Shown here: positions 16,055 through 26,942 of the stretch, piece by piece | Layout of the letters: every line of letters starts with the position of its first letter | Numbering within the stretch: the first letter of the stretch is position 1 | From: Bdellovibrionales bacterium | Lineage (GTDB): Bacteria > Bdellovibrionota > Bdellovibrionia > Bdellovibrionales > UBA1609 | Length of the DNA stretch: 34,751 bases | Reading direction: 5' to 3' | Assembly: GCA_020850475.1 (NCBI GenBank) | Contig: JADZEO010000003.1 | Location: forward strand, 1-34,751 | The notes under the pieces: model-generated | The model's input: only the letters and a program-made list of their open reading frames with translations | Told to the model about the DNA's origin: nothing | The model's database searches: none | Made by a program: the position numbers and the translations under genes

Positions 16055-16621
16055 TCAAAACTTGGCTTCAGCTAACAGCTGCCACTCCTCGACGGTATTC
16101 ACTTCAAATACCTTCGAGGAGTAGTTGTTTTTTATCAGCAATTCTTTGATCACCGGCAAAATGTGCTGGTTCATACGCGAAATGGCCCTGAGCATTTTGA
16201 ATATATGAACCAAACTCTTTTCTGAACAACCAGGCGGCAACTCGGAGCGATGATGAAAAAATGCGCCGGCCTGCCGCTTCGCCGTCCACCAATAATGCCT
16301 CCAGATCGGAAAGTTAATGAGGATGATGACTTGGGCTCGGGCGAGGCGTTTCTCTAGAACATCGAAAGGCCCGTAGCCATCGATGATCCACTTTTCCTCA
16401 TTGGCGATCTTGTTGAGCAATTGTCGTGTCTCATCTTCCGCCCGCGGCACAAAGTCGGCTAAGTATTGAATCGAGTCGACATGGGTGATCGGCAAGCGAC
16501 GCTTGAGGGCAATCTTTCGGGCCAGCGTGGTCTTGCCGCCGCCTTCGTTACCGATAATTGCAATTCGAGTCGCTCCGTCCGAAATATCGGAAGCCACCCT
16601 TGGCTCTGGCGCATCCTTCAT
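16055..16621 (-). CDS. P-loop NTPase, FlaR/adenylate-kinase-like
   Basis: A small P-loop protein of 188 residues from ATG at 16621. The Walker A motif GNEGGGKTT is near residue 23. It is followed by LARKIALKRRLPITHVDSIQY and WIIDGYGPFDVLEKRLARAQVIILINFP, which match the pattern of 'topology modulation' (FlaR) proteins, a kinase-like group related to adenylate and shikimate kinases. The phosphoryl acceptor is unknown. A GTG at 16693 would add 24 residues rich in Cys, which looks non-coding. Neither start has a good ribosome site. It ends one base after the caspase operon, convergent with it. Confidence 0.8.
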   Translation of the reverse strand: MKDAPEPRVASDISDGATRIAIIGNEGGGKTTLARKIALKRRLPITHVDSIQYLADFVPRAEDETRQLLNKIANEEKWIIDGYGPFDVLEKRLARAQVIILINFPIWRHYWWTAKRQAGAFFHHRSELPPGCSEKSLVHIFKMLRAISRMNQHILPVIKELLIKNNYSSKVFEVNTVEEWQLLAEAKF

Positions 16622-16723
16622 ATCAGCAATTTTAGTACATCTCCGCCAAATTGGTAGAATGTGACACTGACAAAATTCAGATGACCGCAGCACTAGACCC
16701 TAGCCCAGCAGTCCAAAAAAGAC

Positions 16724-16729
16724 TATATT
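16724..16729 (+). promoter_or_regulatory. Possible -10 element of the rhomboid operon
   Basis: TATATT ends 7 bases before the ATG at 16737, and no ribosome site is present. This would put the start point at or next to the start codon, giving a leaderless mRNA. No good -35 is visible, so the call is weak. Confidence 0.3.
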
Positions 16730-16736
16730 AGTCACA

Positions 16737-17405
16737 ATGAGCTTTCCCTTTTCGTCGCGCCACCGCCGCGCTCTTTTTGTCCCCTTGTTTATTATCATCA
16801 ACCTCGTGGTTTACTTCCAATGGCAACGACATCCGGCGGAATCTTTAGATACACCGATGGCGCAAAATTTCCTTGTCAGCTGGGAGGCCTTGCAGCAAGG
16901 GCGCTGGTGGGTGTTGGTGACCTCCGTCTTCTCTCATCTCCACTTTCTCCACCTGTTTGTGAACATGTACGTCCTGCTCGGCTTTGGAGCCTTTCTCGAA
17001 AAGACGATCGGCCGTCGGCGATTTTTGCTCTTTTATTTGCTAGCTGGAATTGGCGGCTCGGTCGCTCACGCTGCAGTTTCGAACTTTTACTTACACGATC
17101 CGTCTTTGCCGGCGCTGGGGGCCAGCGGCGCTCTCGCCGGAGTCATTTTGGTCTTTTCGCTTTTGTTTCCGCGCGAGAAAATTCTCATTATGGGTTTAAT
17201 TCCTGTCCCGGCGCTCTTTGGAGCTATTGCCTTTATCGGACTGGACCTTTGGGGTCTTGTCGTCCAAGGGCAGGGCGGGGGATTGCCTATCGGCCATGGC
17301 GCTCACCTGGGTGGATCACTGACCGGCATTCTTTACTACTTTCTGCGCTTACGTCCTGCCATCCGGCGGGCTCGACGATATCAAATTGACGTCGAGTACC
17401 GCTAG
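16737..17405 (+). CDS. Rhomboid family intramembrane serine protease
   Basis: An inner-membrane protease of 222 residues with about six transmembrane helices, which cuts substrates within the bilayer. The catalytic serine is Ser130 in LGASGALAG and the catalytic histidine is His190 in GHGAHLGG. Asn76 in LHLFVNMYVL belongs to the conserved HxxxN oxyanion motif in helix 2, and Gly-rich GIGGSVAHA follows. Its size is that of the basic six-helix bacterial form with no extra domain. It is the first of three closely spaced genes, followed 18 bases later by a cyclic-nucleotide-binding protein. The native substrate is unknown. Confidence 0.93.
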   Translation: MSFPFSSRHRRALFVPLFIIINLVVYFQWQRHPAESLDTPMAQNFLVSWEALQQGRWWVLVTSVFSHLHFLHLFVNMYVLLGFGAFLEKTIGRRRFLLFYLLAGIGGSVAHAAVSNFYLHDPSLPALGASGALAGVILVFSLLFPREKILIMGLIPVPALFGAIAFIGLDLWGLVVQGQGGGLPIGHGAHLGGSLTGILYYFLRLRPAIRRARRYQIDVEYR

Positions 17406-17423
17406 GAGAGAAAATTTTGGCAA

Positions 17424-17866
17424 ATGGAAGTAAATCTCAACTCCCGCTTTAAACATCACGTCATCGAAAACTACAAGGACGGTGAATGCATCTTCGCCGA
17501 GGGCGATGATGGGCGCAACCTTTACATCGTTCAAACCGGGCAAGTTCGCATTGTCAAAAAGATGGGCGATAAAGATGTTGAGCTCGCCGTGTTTGATCGG
17601 GGCGACTTTTTCGGCGACATGGGATTGCTGCAAAACATTCCCCGCTATGCTGGCGCCTTTGCCCGAGGCGAAGTCCGCGTGCTGGTTCTCGGCCGAGCCG
17701 GCTTCCTCTTGAAAATGCGGCGAGATCCGACTTTTGCCTTTGAAATGCTCCAGCAACTGAGCCACCGAATTAAAGTGTCGAATGATCGACTCCTGCTGCT
17801 CGTGCAAAAGTCCAATTTGCCGACACATGAAATTCAAAAAATTCTACACGACCTCGACGGCAAGGC

Positions 17867-17870
<4 letters not shown>
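17424..17870 (+). CDS. Stand-alone cyclic nucleotide-binding domain protein
   Basis: A 148-residue cNMP-binding protein of the CRP/PKA fold without a DNA-binding domain. The beta-roll starts at GECIFAEGDDGRNLYIVQTGQVRI. The phosphate-binding cassette reads FGDMGLLQNIPRYAGAFA (63-80): the conserved glutamate is replaced by Asp65, while the key arginine is kept as Arg74, so nucleotide binding remains possible. The C-terminal 45 residues are helical and may bind a partner. AGGAGAG at 17403-17409 lies 14 bases upstream. Its stop overlaps the next gene by 4 bases. It probably regulates the rhomboid or the phosphoesterase encoded beside it, an inference from the operon. Confidence 0.9.
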
Positions 17871-20860
<2,990 letters not shown>

Positions 20861-20900
20861 GAATAGCAAGAATTCGATTTTAAAGCCACAGATTGTCGGG

Positions 20901-21173
20901 TTAGGAGCGCGCAGCCAAAATCCAAATGCCGACGGCAATGAAAAGTGAACCGCTGACCCACTTGACATATCTCGGGTCCACAAGTGCTCCCAAGTACCGG
21001 CCCGCCACCACGCCCAAAAATCCAGCTAATGAGAGTGCGAGCACGACAGCCAACAAAACCGACAGCGTTGATCGAGAGCCTGCCGATGCCGCCAGTGCGG
21101 CAAACTGGGTTTTGTCACCCATTTCAGCAATGAAAATCGTCACAAACGTAGTCGCAAAAACCTTCCAATCCAT
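20901..21173 (-). CDS. GDT1/TMEM165 (UPF0016) family transporter, one-repeat form
   Basis: A 90-residue membrane protein with three helices. The family signature EMGDKTQ is present in helix 1 (FIAEMGDKTQFAALA). UPF0016 proteins move Mn or Ca cations. Full-length members have two such repeats (about 190-200 residues). This one has a single repeat, so it should work as a dimer. I chose ATG at 21173 because DWKVFATTFVTIF begins the family domain; a TTG at 21212 would add 13 residues without a ribosome site. I looked for a yybP-ykoY manganese riboswitch upstream and saw none. It reads toward icd, with the palindromic hairpin between them. Confidence 0.85.
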   Translation of the reverse strand: MDWKVFATTFVTIFIAEMGDKTQFAALAASAGSRSTLSVLLAVVLALSLAGFLGVVAGRYLGALVDPRYVKWVSGSLFIAVGIWILAARS

Positions 21174-21353
21174 GGCCGCTAGTGTAATAAAAGATAGGTG
21201 TTGGGCAAACAATATGTTGGAGATTAATGAGAATTGTTAAGACTCAACTCTTTAACGCCCTCGGGTGGAACTATTTTCGGCCTCAGTTTTCTCTACATCA
21301 ACACGCGACCCAATCACTGAAGGCTTTTTTGAAATCGGCGACAGCTGAGGCGA

Positions 21354-22049
21354 TCATTTCAATTTGAGTAACGTTTGCCTTTTGCCCTCGGGAAACCGCT
21401 CAATCGCATAGCGAAGCATAGTTCGCGGCATCGTCTTGCCGTGCCGCCGCAGAAATTTCTCTAAGCGTTGCATATCCTTTTTACCCGCCTCACGAAGCAC
21501 CCACCCAACTGCTTTGTGGATGAGATCGTGGCTATCACGGAGCAGCAGCTCGGAGATGCGGTAAGAATCCTCCAGGTCATGGGACCTAATGAACCACAAG
21601 GTCGACACGATTGAAATCCGCCGAGTCCAAAGCCGAGGTGACTTTGCCCATCGGTAGAGCTGCTTGCGCTCCTTATCCAAAAGATGCCTGCCCACCACGT
21701 GGGGCGCCGATACATCAACAAGATCCCAGTTGTTGATAAACTCAAACTCCCGAACATAGGCTTGATAGATAATGCGGCGCTCTTGGTCCGAAGACGCTCG
21801 CTGGTATTTGTTGGCAAGAATAATTAGGCCGGTCAGACGCTCCTCGTGAAACTTGCTCCTAATCAACTTACGCGTTTGCTCTAGACTAAGATCGGTGAAC
21901 TCTTGCGCCAACTTGCGCAATACGGGCACCCGAATACCTAGAAATCGATCACCATAACCATACTCACCCTTACCTGTTTTGAAGAATCTCAAGCTGTGCT
22001 CTGCAATTTTTGGATCAGCCAGTTCTTTGATTCGACGTTGAACTTCGAT
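21354..22049 (-). CDS. DNA alkylation repair glycosylase, AlkD-like, with unusual start
   Basis: A HEAT-repeat-like DNA glycosylase that removes alkylated bases. RFFKTGKGEYGYGDRFLGIR and the NNWDLVD motif followed by HVVG are AlkD signatures. WTRRISIVSTLWFI and IHKAVGWVLREAGKKD mark later repeats. The family N-terminus (RRIKELADPKIAEHSLRFF) continues upstream of the first canonical codon (TTG at 21992) to an in-frame stop at 22079-22077, with no ATG, GTG or TTG in between. An ATC at 22049 has GAGGGGG 5 bases before it and gives 231 residues, near the usual family length. Alternatives are a real frameshift near the start or use of TTG 21992 with a clipped N-terminus. Confidence 0.8.
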   Translation of the reverse strand: MEVQRRIKELADPKIAEHSLRFFKTGKGEYGYGDRFLGIRVPVLRKLAQEFTDLSLEQTRKLIRSKFHEERLTGLIILANKYQRASSDQERRIIYQAYVREFEFINNWDLVDVSAPHVVGRHLLDKERKQLYRWAKSPRLWTRRISIVSTLWFIRSHDLEDSYRISELLLRDSHDLIHKAVGWVLREAGKKDMQRLEKFLRRHGKTMPRTMLRYAIERFPEGKRQTLLKLK

Positions 22050-22126
22050 GGCGTCCCCCTCATGAAAGTGATAATCTTAAAAGTGTAATCGTCAGTATCA
22101 CATCAAGGCCTAGAAATCACCATCCC

Positions 22127-23434
22127 ATGATAGAGCCAAGAATCACTAAGTGGAGTCGGATCGAGGTCGTCTTTTGGAGCCTCATGATCGGCTTGGGTGA
22201 AGCCTACATTAGTGCTTACGCCCTCGCCTGCGGACTCTCCGAACGTTATTCTGGCCTCATCTCGACCATCCCGCTGGGAGCCGCCTCAATCATTCAATTG
22301 GCCTCGCCACAATTACTGAGAGTCTTCCAATCAAGACGACGCTTTGTAATCTTCTGTGCCGGCGCCCAAGCTGTCACCCTCGCGTTGTTGACTGGCCACG
22401 CCTTTTTTGATCGCGGCAGTCCGACCTTGTTGATCTTACTCCTTACGCTCTATTGGTTCTTTGGGCTCTCGGCCGGTCCCTGTTGGAATGCCTGGATTGT
22501 CGCGATCATTCCCAAGGAGATGCGCTCCAAGTTTTTTTCCCAGCGCGGCCCGTTTCATGAAATCAGCGTTCTCCTCGGACTGGTGGTTGGTGGATTGGCT
22601 TTACAGAACTTTCACGACCGCGTCTTAACTTTTGCCTTTCTATTTACTTTCGCAGCCAGTTTTCGACTGGTCTCCACCTTTTCACTCTACAAGTTGCCTG
22701 ACGAACCTCTCGAGGGACCGGTTTACGTCGCAACTCCGATCGACCTCAAAGCCTTTGCGCGGTGGCTTGGCAAACCCTCGGTGCTGTGGATGCTGGTGTT
22801 GATCGGGCTCCTCAATTTCGGCGTCTCCATCGGCTCGCCCTACTTTACGCCCTTCATGCTTAAGCAGATGCACCTTGATTATGTCACTTACATGATGCTC
22901 ATTGCGACACCATTTATTAGTCGTGCGTTGGCCTATAAATATTTTGAACGCCTGGTTCGCCGAGTGGGCGTAAAGGCCATCTTGCTCCCCTCGATGTTGT
23001 ACATTTCGATAACGCCGTCACTGTGGGCGTTCTTTCCAACGGTTGGTATGATTGCGCTCTTTCAACTCCTCTCGGGAATTGCTTGGACCGGATTTGAGTA
23101 CGGCATCCTGATTAAACAATTGGCCGACTTCTCCCAAGCGGAGCGCTCGCGAGTCCTCACCTGGACCAACTTAATCGTCGGGATCTTCAACATTATTGGT
23201 GTCTCCATTGGCTCGCAAATGTTGGGAAAAAATCCCACGGCACTCGACTACAATCACCTGTTCGAGCTTTCAAGTTTGATGCGTTTTATTCCTATTTTGG
23301 TGGTTTTTGCGATCGACTGGAAAGTGTCGGCTCGTTACATCAAGAAATTCTACTTTCGCTTTCTCGGTGCCCGCGTGAATCGCGGGGGAGTCACTCGCCC
23401 CATTTTGTACGTTGACGAAAACGGAGAGAAGTAA
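22127..23434 (+). CDS. Major facilitator superfamily transporter
   Basis: A polytopic inner-membrane protein of 435 residues with about 12 hydrophobic segments. The first half contains GLGEAYISAYALACGLSE and, after helix 4, FFGLSAGPCWNAWIVAIIP followed by RSKFFSQRG, the loop pattern of a large MFS branch. A cytoplasmic loop near residue 190-210 divides the halves. The substrate cannot be assigned. No ribosome site precedes the ATG at 22127, so the mRNA may be leaderless or use a weak site. It diverges from the AlkD gene across a 77-base gap and converges on the RimK gene with 29 bases between, where a run of seven T on the minus strand is the only terminator-like feature. Confidence 0.85.
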   Translation: MIEPRITKWSRIEVVFWSLMIGLGEAYISAYALACGLSERYSGLISTIPLGAASIIQLASPQLLRVFQSRRRFVIFCAGAQAVTLALLTGHAFFDRGSPTLLILLLTLYWFFGLSAGPCWNAWIVAIIPKEMRSKFFSQRGPFHEISVLLGLVVGGLALQNFHDRVLTFAFLFTFAASFRLVSTFSLYKLPDEPLEGPVYVATPIDLKAFARWLGKPSVLWMLVLIGLLNFGVSIGSPYFTPFMLKQMHLDYVTYMMLIATPFISRALAYKYFERLVRRVGVKAILLPSMLYISITPSLWAFFPTVGMIALFQLLSGIAWTGFEYGILIKQLADFSQAERSRVLTWTNLIVGIFNIIGVSIGSQMLGKNPTALDYNHLFELSSLMRFIPILVVFAIDWKVSARYIKKFYFRFLGARVNRGGVTRPILYVDENGEK

Positions 23435-23463
23435 CTCAAAAAAATCGTCGCCTGAATTGCGCG

Positions 23464-24684
23464 CTACTTCTTGTCGGAAGCCGCCGAAGACGCCAAGTCC
23501 ATTGTGGCTTGCGACAGTTTTTTCAACTTGGGTTTGCGGCGCTTGCGGGTTCGTTCGGGAATGAGGCCCTTCATTGACTCGAGCTTGCCAAAGCAAAGCA
23601 TTCGGTCGGACGCCTCAATGACCCGCTCCGACCGCGGGTTGGGAATGACCTTACCGGCGCGGTGGAGAGTTAAAACATTGATGTCCTTCTCTCTGAGGCC
23701 CGAACCCATGATTGTTTGACCCACGTATTGGGAGCCCTGGGGAATGGAAATCTCCGCCACTCCGTAACCACGGCTCACGGTGAGCTGCTGGCGAATATCA
23801 ATTTCCGGGAAGTCTACTTGTGCGGCAATATGTTCGATGATGGCCCCGGCAACATCCAACTTAGTGCAAGACTCAATGCCCTCGAGTCCTGGCGATGAAT
23901 TAACCTCCATGATCTGTGGGCCCTCGTTGCTTTCCAGCATATCCACACCGGCAATACCTAATCCCATGATTTGGGTGGCCCGAATCGCGGCCTCTTGAAA
24001 CTGTTCGCTCAGTTGAACGGACTCGGTCTTGCCGCCACGATGGACGTTACTGCGAAACTCTTGGCCTTGAGCAATCCGCCGCATAGCTGCCACCACTCGA
24101 TCGCCCACGACAATCGCCCGAACATCCCGGCCCTTGCTTTCAGAAACAAACTTTTGAATGAGCACATTCTGTCTTTGGCTTTGCATGAGCTCGATGATCG
24201 AAAGGGCAACCTCATTGGTGTGGGCCAGCAACACGCCGATGCCCTGTGTTCCTTCGATGAGTTTAATAATGATGGGCACTCCCCCGACCCGCTCGATCGC
24301 TCGCATCACATCAGCTTTCGCTCGCACAAAGGTGGTCTTGGGAATTCCAATTTTGTGTTTACTTAGGATCTGGAGACTGCGAAGTTTGTCTCGCGAGTTC
24401 AAAATGCCATCGGCCGAGTTAGCGCAAAAGACTCCCATCTGCTGAAACTGACGGGTAACGGCCGTTCCGAAATAAGTGACCGATGCCCCTACCCGCGGCA
24501 ACACCGCATCGTAGTGACTCAAAGGTTTACCGTTGTAATAGAGATCGGGGTGTTCCTGTTCCAGGTCTATAGCGAACTTCAAGGTGTTGAGAATCCGCAC
24601 CGTGTGCCCGCGGCTTTCGCAAGCTTCGCGAAGACGACGGGTGCTATAAGTGTTGGGCTCCCGAGACAAGATGGCCAGCTTCAT
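23464..24684 (-). CDS. rimK: RimK-type glutamate ligase fused to a TrkA_C domain
   Basis: An ATP-grasp ligase of the RimK family, whose members add glutamate to ribosomal protein S6 or to small molecules. Residues 1-290 are the ligase: start MKLAILSREPNTYSTRRL, then NSRDKLRSLQILSKHKIGIP (95-115), ATP-grasp strand KLIEGTQGIGV and metal-binding IMEVNSSPGLEGIE. Residues about 305-372 form an extra domain, AEISIPQGSQYVGQTI to EASDRMLCFGKLE, matching the TrkA_C (RCK_C) ligand-binding fold of potassium channel regulators. A basic Lys/Arg tail follows. E. coli RimK is about 300 residues and lacks this. GAGGG on the minus strand 5 bases before ATG 24684 supports the start. Confidence 0.9.
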   Translation of the reverse strand: MKLAILSREPNTYSTRRLREACESRGHTVRILNTLKFAIDLEQEHPDLYYNGKPLSHYDAVLPRVGASVTYFGTAVTRQFQQMGVFCANSADGILNSRDKLRSLQILSKHKIGIPKTTFVRAKADVMRAIERVGGVPIIIKLIEGTQGIGVLLAHTNEVALSIIELMQSQRQNVLIQKFVSESKGRDVRAIVVGDRVVAAMRRIAQGQEFRSNVHRGGKTESVQLSEQFQEAAIRATQIMGLGIAGVDMLESNEGPQIMEVNSSPGLEGIESCTKLDVAGAIIEHIAAQVDFPEIDIRQQLTVSRGYGVAEISIPQGSQYVGQTIMGSGLREKDINVLTLHRAGKVIPNPRSERVIEASDRMLCFGKLESMKGLIPERTRKRRKPKLKKLSQATMDLASSAASDKK

Positions 24685-24760
24685 CAATTCCCTCGCAAGC
24701 TAACAATTGATATTCCTATATCGCCGCCCCATAATCAACGACGACCACAAGGGGGTTCTG

Positions 24761-25183
24761 GTGGATACAACGGCAACAGCATTTAAATATTCCCTGACCA
24801 TTCGCGAGGGCCACCTCGATACCTTTGGACACGTCAACAACGCCACTTATCTGGCTCTTTTTGAAGAGGCCCGGTGGCAAATGGTCACGGATCGAGGTTA
24901 TGGTCTAGAAAAAGTTCGGCAGACCCAACAAGGCCCAATTATTCTTGAGGTCCAGGTCCAGTTTCGGCGAGAACTCAATCTGCGGACCGACGTCTACATC
25001 ACCACGCGAACAATCAAATATGTGGGAAAAATCGGTCAGGTGTACCAAGAGATCGTCAATCAACAAGACCCCACCTTAGTCTATGCCACAGCGACTTTTA
25101 CGATTGGATTTTTTGATCTTGAACGAAGGAAGCTCATCCCCCCATCACCCGAGTGGATGCGGGCCATCGGCGGTTCACCGTGA
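24761..25183 (+). CDS. Hotdog-fold acyl-CoA thioesterase (4HBT/YbgC type)
   Basis: A 140-residue thioesterase. The active-site block GHLDTFGHVNNATYLALFEEAR is clear, with the catalytic Asp in LDTFGHVNN. The second half VQFRRELNLRTDVYITTRT fits the hotdog sheet. It likely hydrolyses an acyl-CoA or acyl-ACP in the cytoplasm; the chain cannot be told. I chose GTG at 24761 because AAGGGGG at 24749-24755 is 5 bases upstream. The upstream frame (from TTG 24707) reads unlike the family. It diverges from the RimK gene and its end overlaps the DCC-family gene by 9 bases. Confidence 0.9.
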   Translation: MDTTATAFKYSLTIREGHLDTFGHVNNATYLALFEEARWQMVTDRGYGLEKVRQTQQGPIILEVQVQFRRELNLRTDVYITTRTIKYVGKIGQVYQEIVNQQDPTLVYATATFTIGFFDLERRKLIPPSPEWMRAIGGSP

Positions 25184-25537
25184 CGGCCGGTGACGTTTGG
25201 GTAACCAAGGCCGGACTGAAGCAAAAAGGCGATAGCCTATTCGTGCCAGCGGATTTACGACCGGCAAGCCAATGACTTTGGCAGCCCACCGGTACTGATC
25301 AAGCTGGCTCCAGATTTGCTGAAAGGCCGCAACGCCAACTTGAACTTCGCCCTGAGGGCTCATCACATGCATACTGTGGTTAACGGCGTCCTTAGTTAAT
25401 CCAAACTGAGCAGCATTAAATGCTGGATCCGAAATGTCGACTATCTCGAATAGCTCAGGAGCCATTCGTCGATAGTGAGAGATTTCAAAATCACAAACAT
25501 AACAACTGCCATCTACAAAGATTTTTGTTTTGCTCAT
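25175..25537 (-). CDS. DCC-family thiol-disulfide oxidoreductase (DUF393)
   Basis: A 120-residue protein with the DCC signature at its N-terminus: FVDGSCYVCDFEISHYRR, with Cys12 and Cys15 as the CxxC pair. It then has a HSMHV stretch and a C-terminal region (VVNPLARIGYRLFASVRPWLP) usual for the family. The family is thought to be thioredoxin-like; functions are largely unproven. I chose ATG at 25537; GTG or upstream residues (MGQFEQ) lack a better ribosome site. Its 3' end overlaps that of the thioesterase. Confidence 0.88.
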   Translation of the reverse strand: MSKTKIFVDGSCYVCDFEISHYRRMAPELFEIVDISDPAFNAAQFGLTKDAVNHSMHVMSPQGEVQVGVAAFQQIWSQLDQYRWAAKVIGLPVVNPLARIGYRLFASVRPWLPKRHRPSR

Positions 25538-25655
25538 TTGCTCAAATTGACCCAATCCCCCGATCGAGGCAATTCAATTTGACTCTACTCATCGCGCATC
25601 TGCGGAAATACTGTTCCATTCGACAATGAGCTCTTAATTCGGTACTTTCCTAAGC

Positions 25656-26942
25656 ATGGAGTCAAAGAGAGTGGTCATTATCGGGGCTGGTTTTGCGGGC
25701 GTCGCTGTTGCCCAGGGGCTAAGAGCTCAAAACAATTTACAAATAACTCTCGTCGACCGCCGTAATTATCACTTGTTTCAACCATTACTTTACCAAGTTG
25801 CCATGGCCGGATTGAATCCCGGCGACATCTCGACCCCGCTGCGGCGACTCTTTTCAGGGCAAAGGAATCTTGCGATTCTAATGGCTGAGGTGGACCGTCT
25901 CGATTTGCCAGGACGTCGCATCCACTATGACAACCAATGGTTGAGTTACGACTTCCTCGTCGTTTGTTGCGGATCAAAGCATCATTACTTTGGCAATGAG
26001 GAATGGGAAGAGTTCTCGCCTGGCCTCAAAACCATTGAGCAAGCCACGGAAATTCGTCGGCGCGTTCTCCTTGCCCTGGAACTCGCAGAAAAGGAATCTG
26101 ATCTTCAGCGACGCCAAGAGCTGCTTACTTTTGTAGTCGTTGGCGGTGGCCCGACCGGTGTTGAAGTGGCAGGAGCCATTGCTGAGATGGTTCGTCACAC
26201 TCTCGTTGGCGACTACAAACTCGCCGACCTCAGGTCGACCCGGGTTGTTCTTGTTGAGGGCGGAGATCGTGTTCTCGCAGCGTTTCCAACCTCACTCTCC
26301 GCAAAGGCCGAGCAATTCTTGCGCGATCTTGGCGTCGAAGTGAAGGTTAACTCTCGTGCCGCCAACCCAAACTCATTCAGCATTACGATTAATGACGAGC
26401 CGTTGAGAACCAAGACCATCATTTGGGCCGCCGGCGTCCGTCCGTCTCGACTGACCGATGAATTTTCTTGTCCCAAGGATCGCTCGGGAAGAATTATCGT
26501 CAATAGCGATTTCAGTGTTCCTGGTTTTGAAAGTGTCTTTGTGATAGGCGACCAAGCAGCTTTTCCCACCAATGACGGGCAATTCCTACCAGCTTTGGCA
26601 CCTGTCGCAATTCAACAGGGACGCCACTTAGCACGAAATATATCCATGGAATTGAAAGGTCTGCCGCGCAAACCGTTTAACTACTTCGACAAGGGCATAA
26701 TGGCCACGGTTGGTAGGACACGCGCAGTGGTTAGCGTGGGGCCCGTGCAACTCAGTGGATGGATCGCGTGGCTGATTTGGGTCTTCGTCCACATCATGTA
26801 TTTGGTGCAGGTCAAGAACCGTGTCTTTGTTTTCTTACAGTGGGCCTGGGCCTACTTTTCGTTTGGTCAAGGCGCCCGCTTGATTGTCCACAAAACTTGG
26901 AAGTTTTACAGTGGAGAGAAGATTCCGATCCAAGGGAAATAG
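25656..26942 (+). CDS. ndh: Type II NADH dehydrogenase (NDH-2)
   Basis: A single-subunit NADH:quinone oxidoreductase that feeds electrons to the quinone pool without pumping protons. The FAD-binding Rossmann motif is VVIIGAGFAGVAVAQGL (residues 6-22). The NADH-binding motif is VVVGGGPTGVEVAGAIAE at about 167. HLFQPLLYQVAMAGL, IIWAAGVRPS and VFVIGDQAAF are family blocks. The C-terminal third has the membrane-contacting hydrophobic helix (GWIAWLIWVFVHIMYLVQ) of NDH-2 enzymes. At 428 residues it has the normal length. No ribosome site precedes the ATG; a TCGACA/TACTTT pair with a 17-base spacer ends 7 bases before it, so leaderless translation is possible. Confidence 0.94.
   Translation: MESKRVVIIGAGFAGVAVAQGLRAQNNLQITLVDRRNYHLFQPLLYQVAMAGLNPGDISTPLRRLFSGQRNLAILMAEVDRLDLPGRRIHYDNQWLSYDFLVVCCGSKHHYFGNEEWEEFSPGLKTIEQATEIRRRVLLALELAEKESDLQRRQELLTFVVVGGGPTGVEVAGAIAEMVRHTLVGDYKLADLRSTRVVLVEGGDRVLAAFPTSLSAKAEQFLRDLGVEVKVNSRAANPNSFSITINDEPLRTKTIIWAAGVRPSRLTDEFSCPKDRSGRIIVNSDFSVPGFESVFVIGDQAAFPTNDGQFLPALAPVAIQQGRHLARNISMELKGLPRKPFNYFDKGIMATVGRTRAVVSVGPVQLSGWIAWLIWVFVHIMYLVQVKNRVFVFLQWAWAYFSFGQGARLIVHKTWKFYSGEKIPIQGK

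Noticed and set aside
21174-21353. Possible yybP-ykoY manganese riboswitch ahead of the GDT1-like gene
   Set aside because: The conserved core sequences were not found on the minus strand; only a 19-codon ORF and weak repeats are there.
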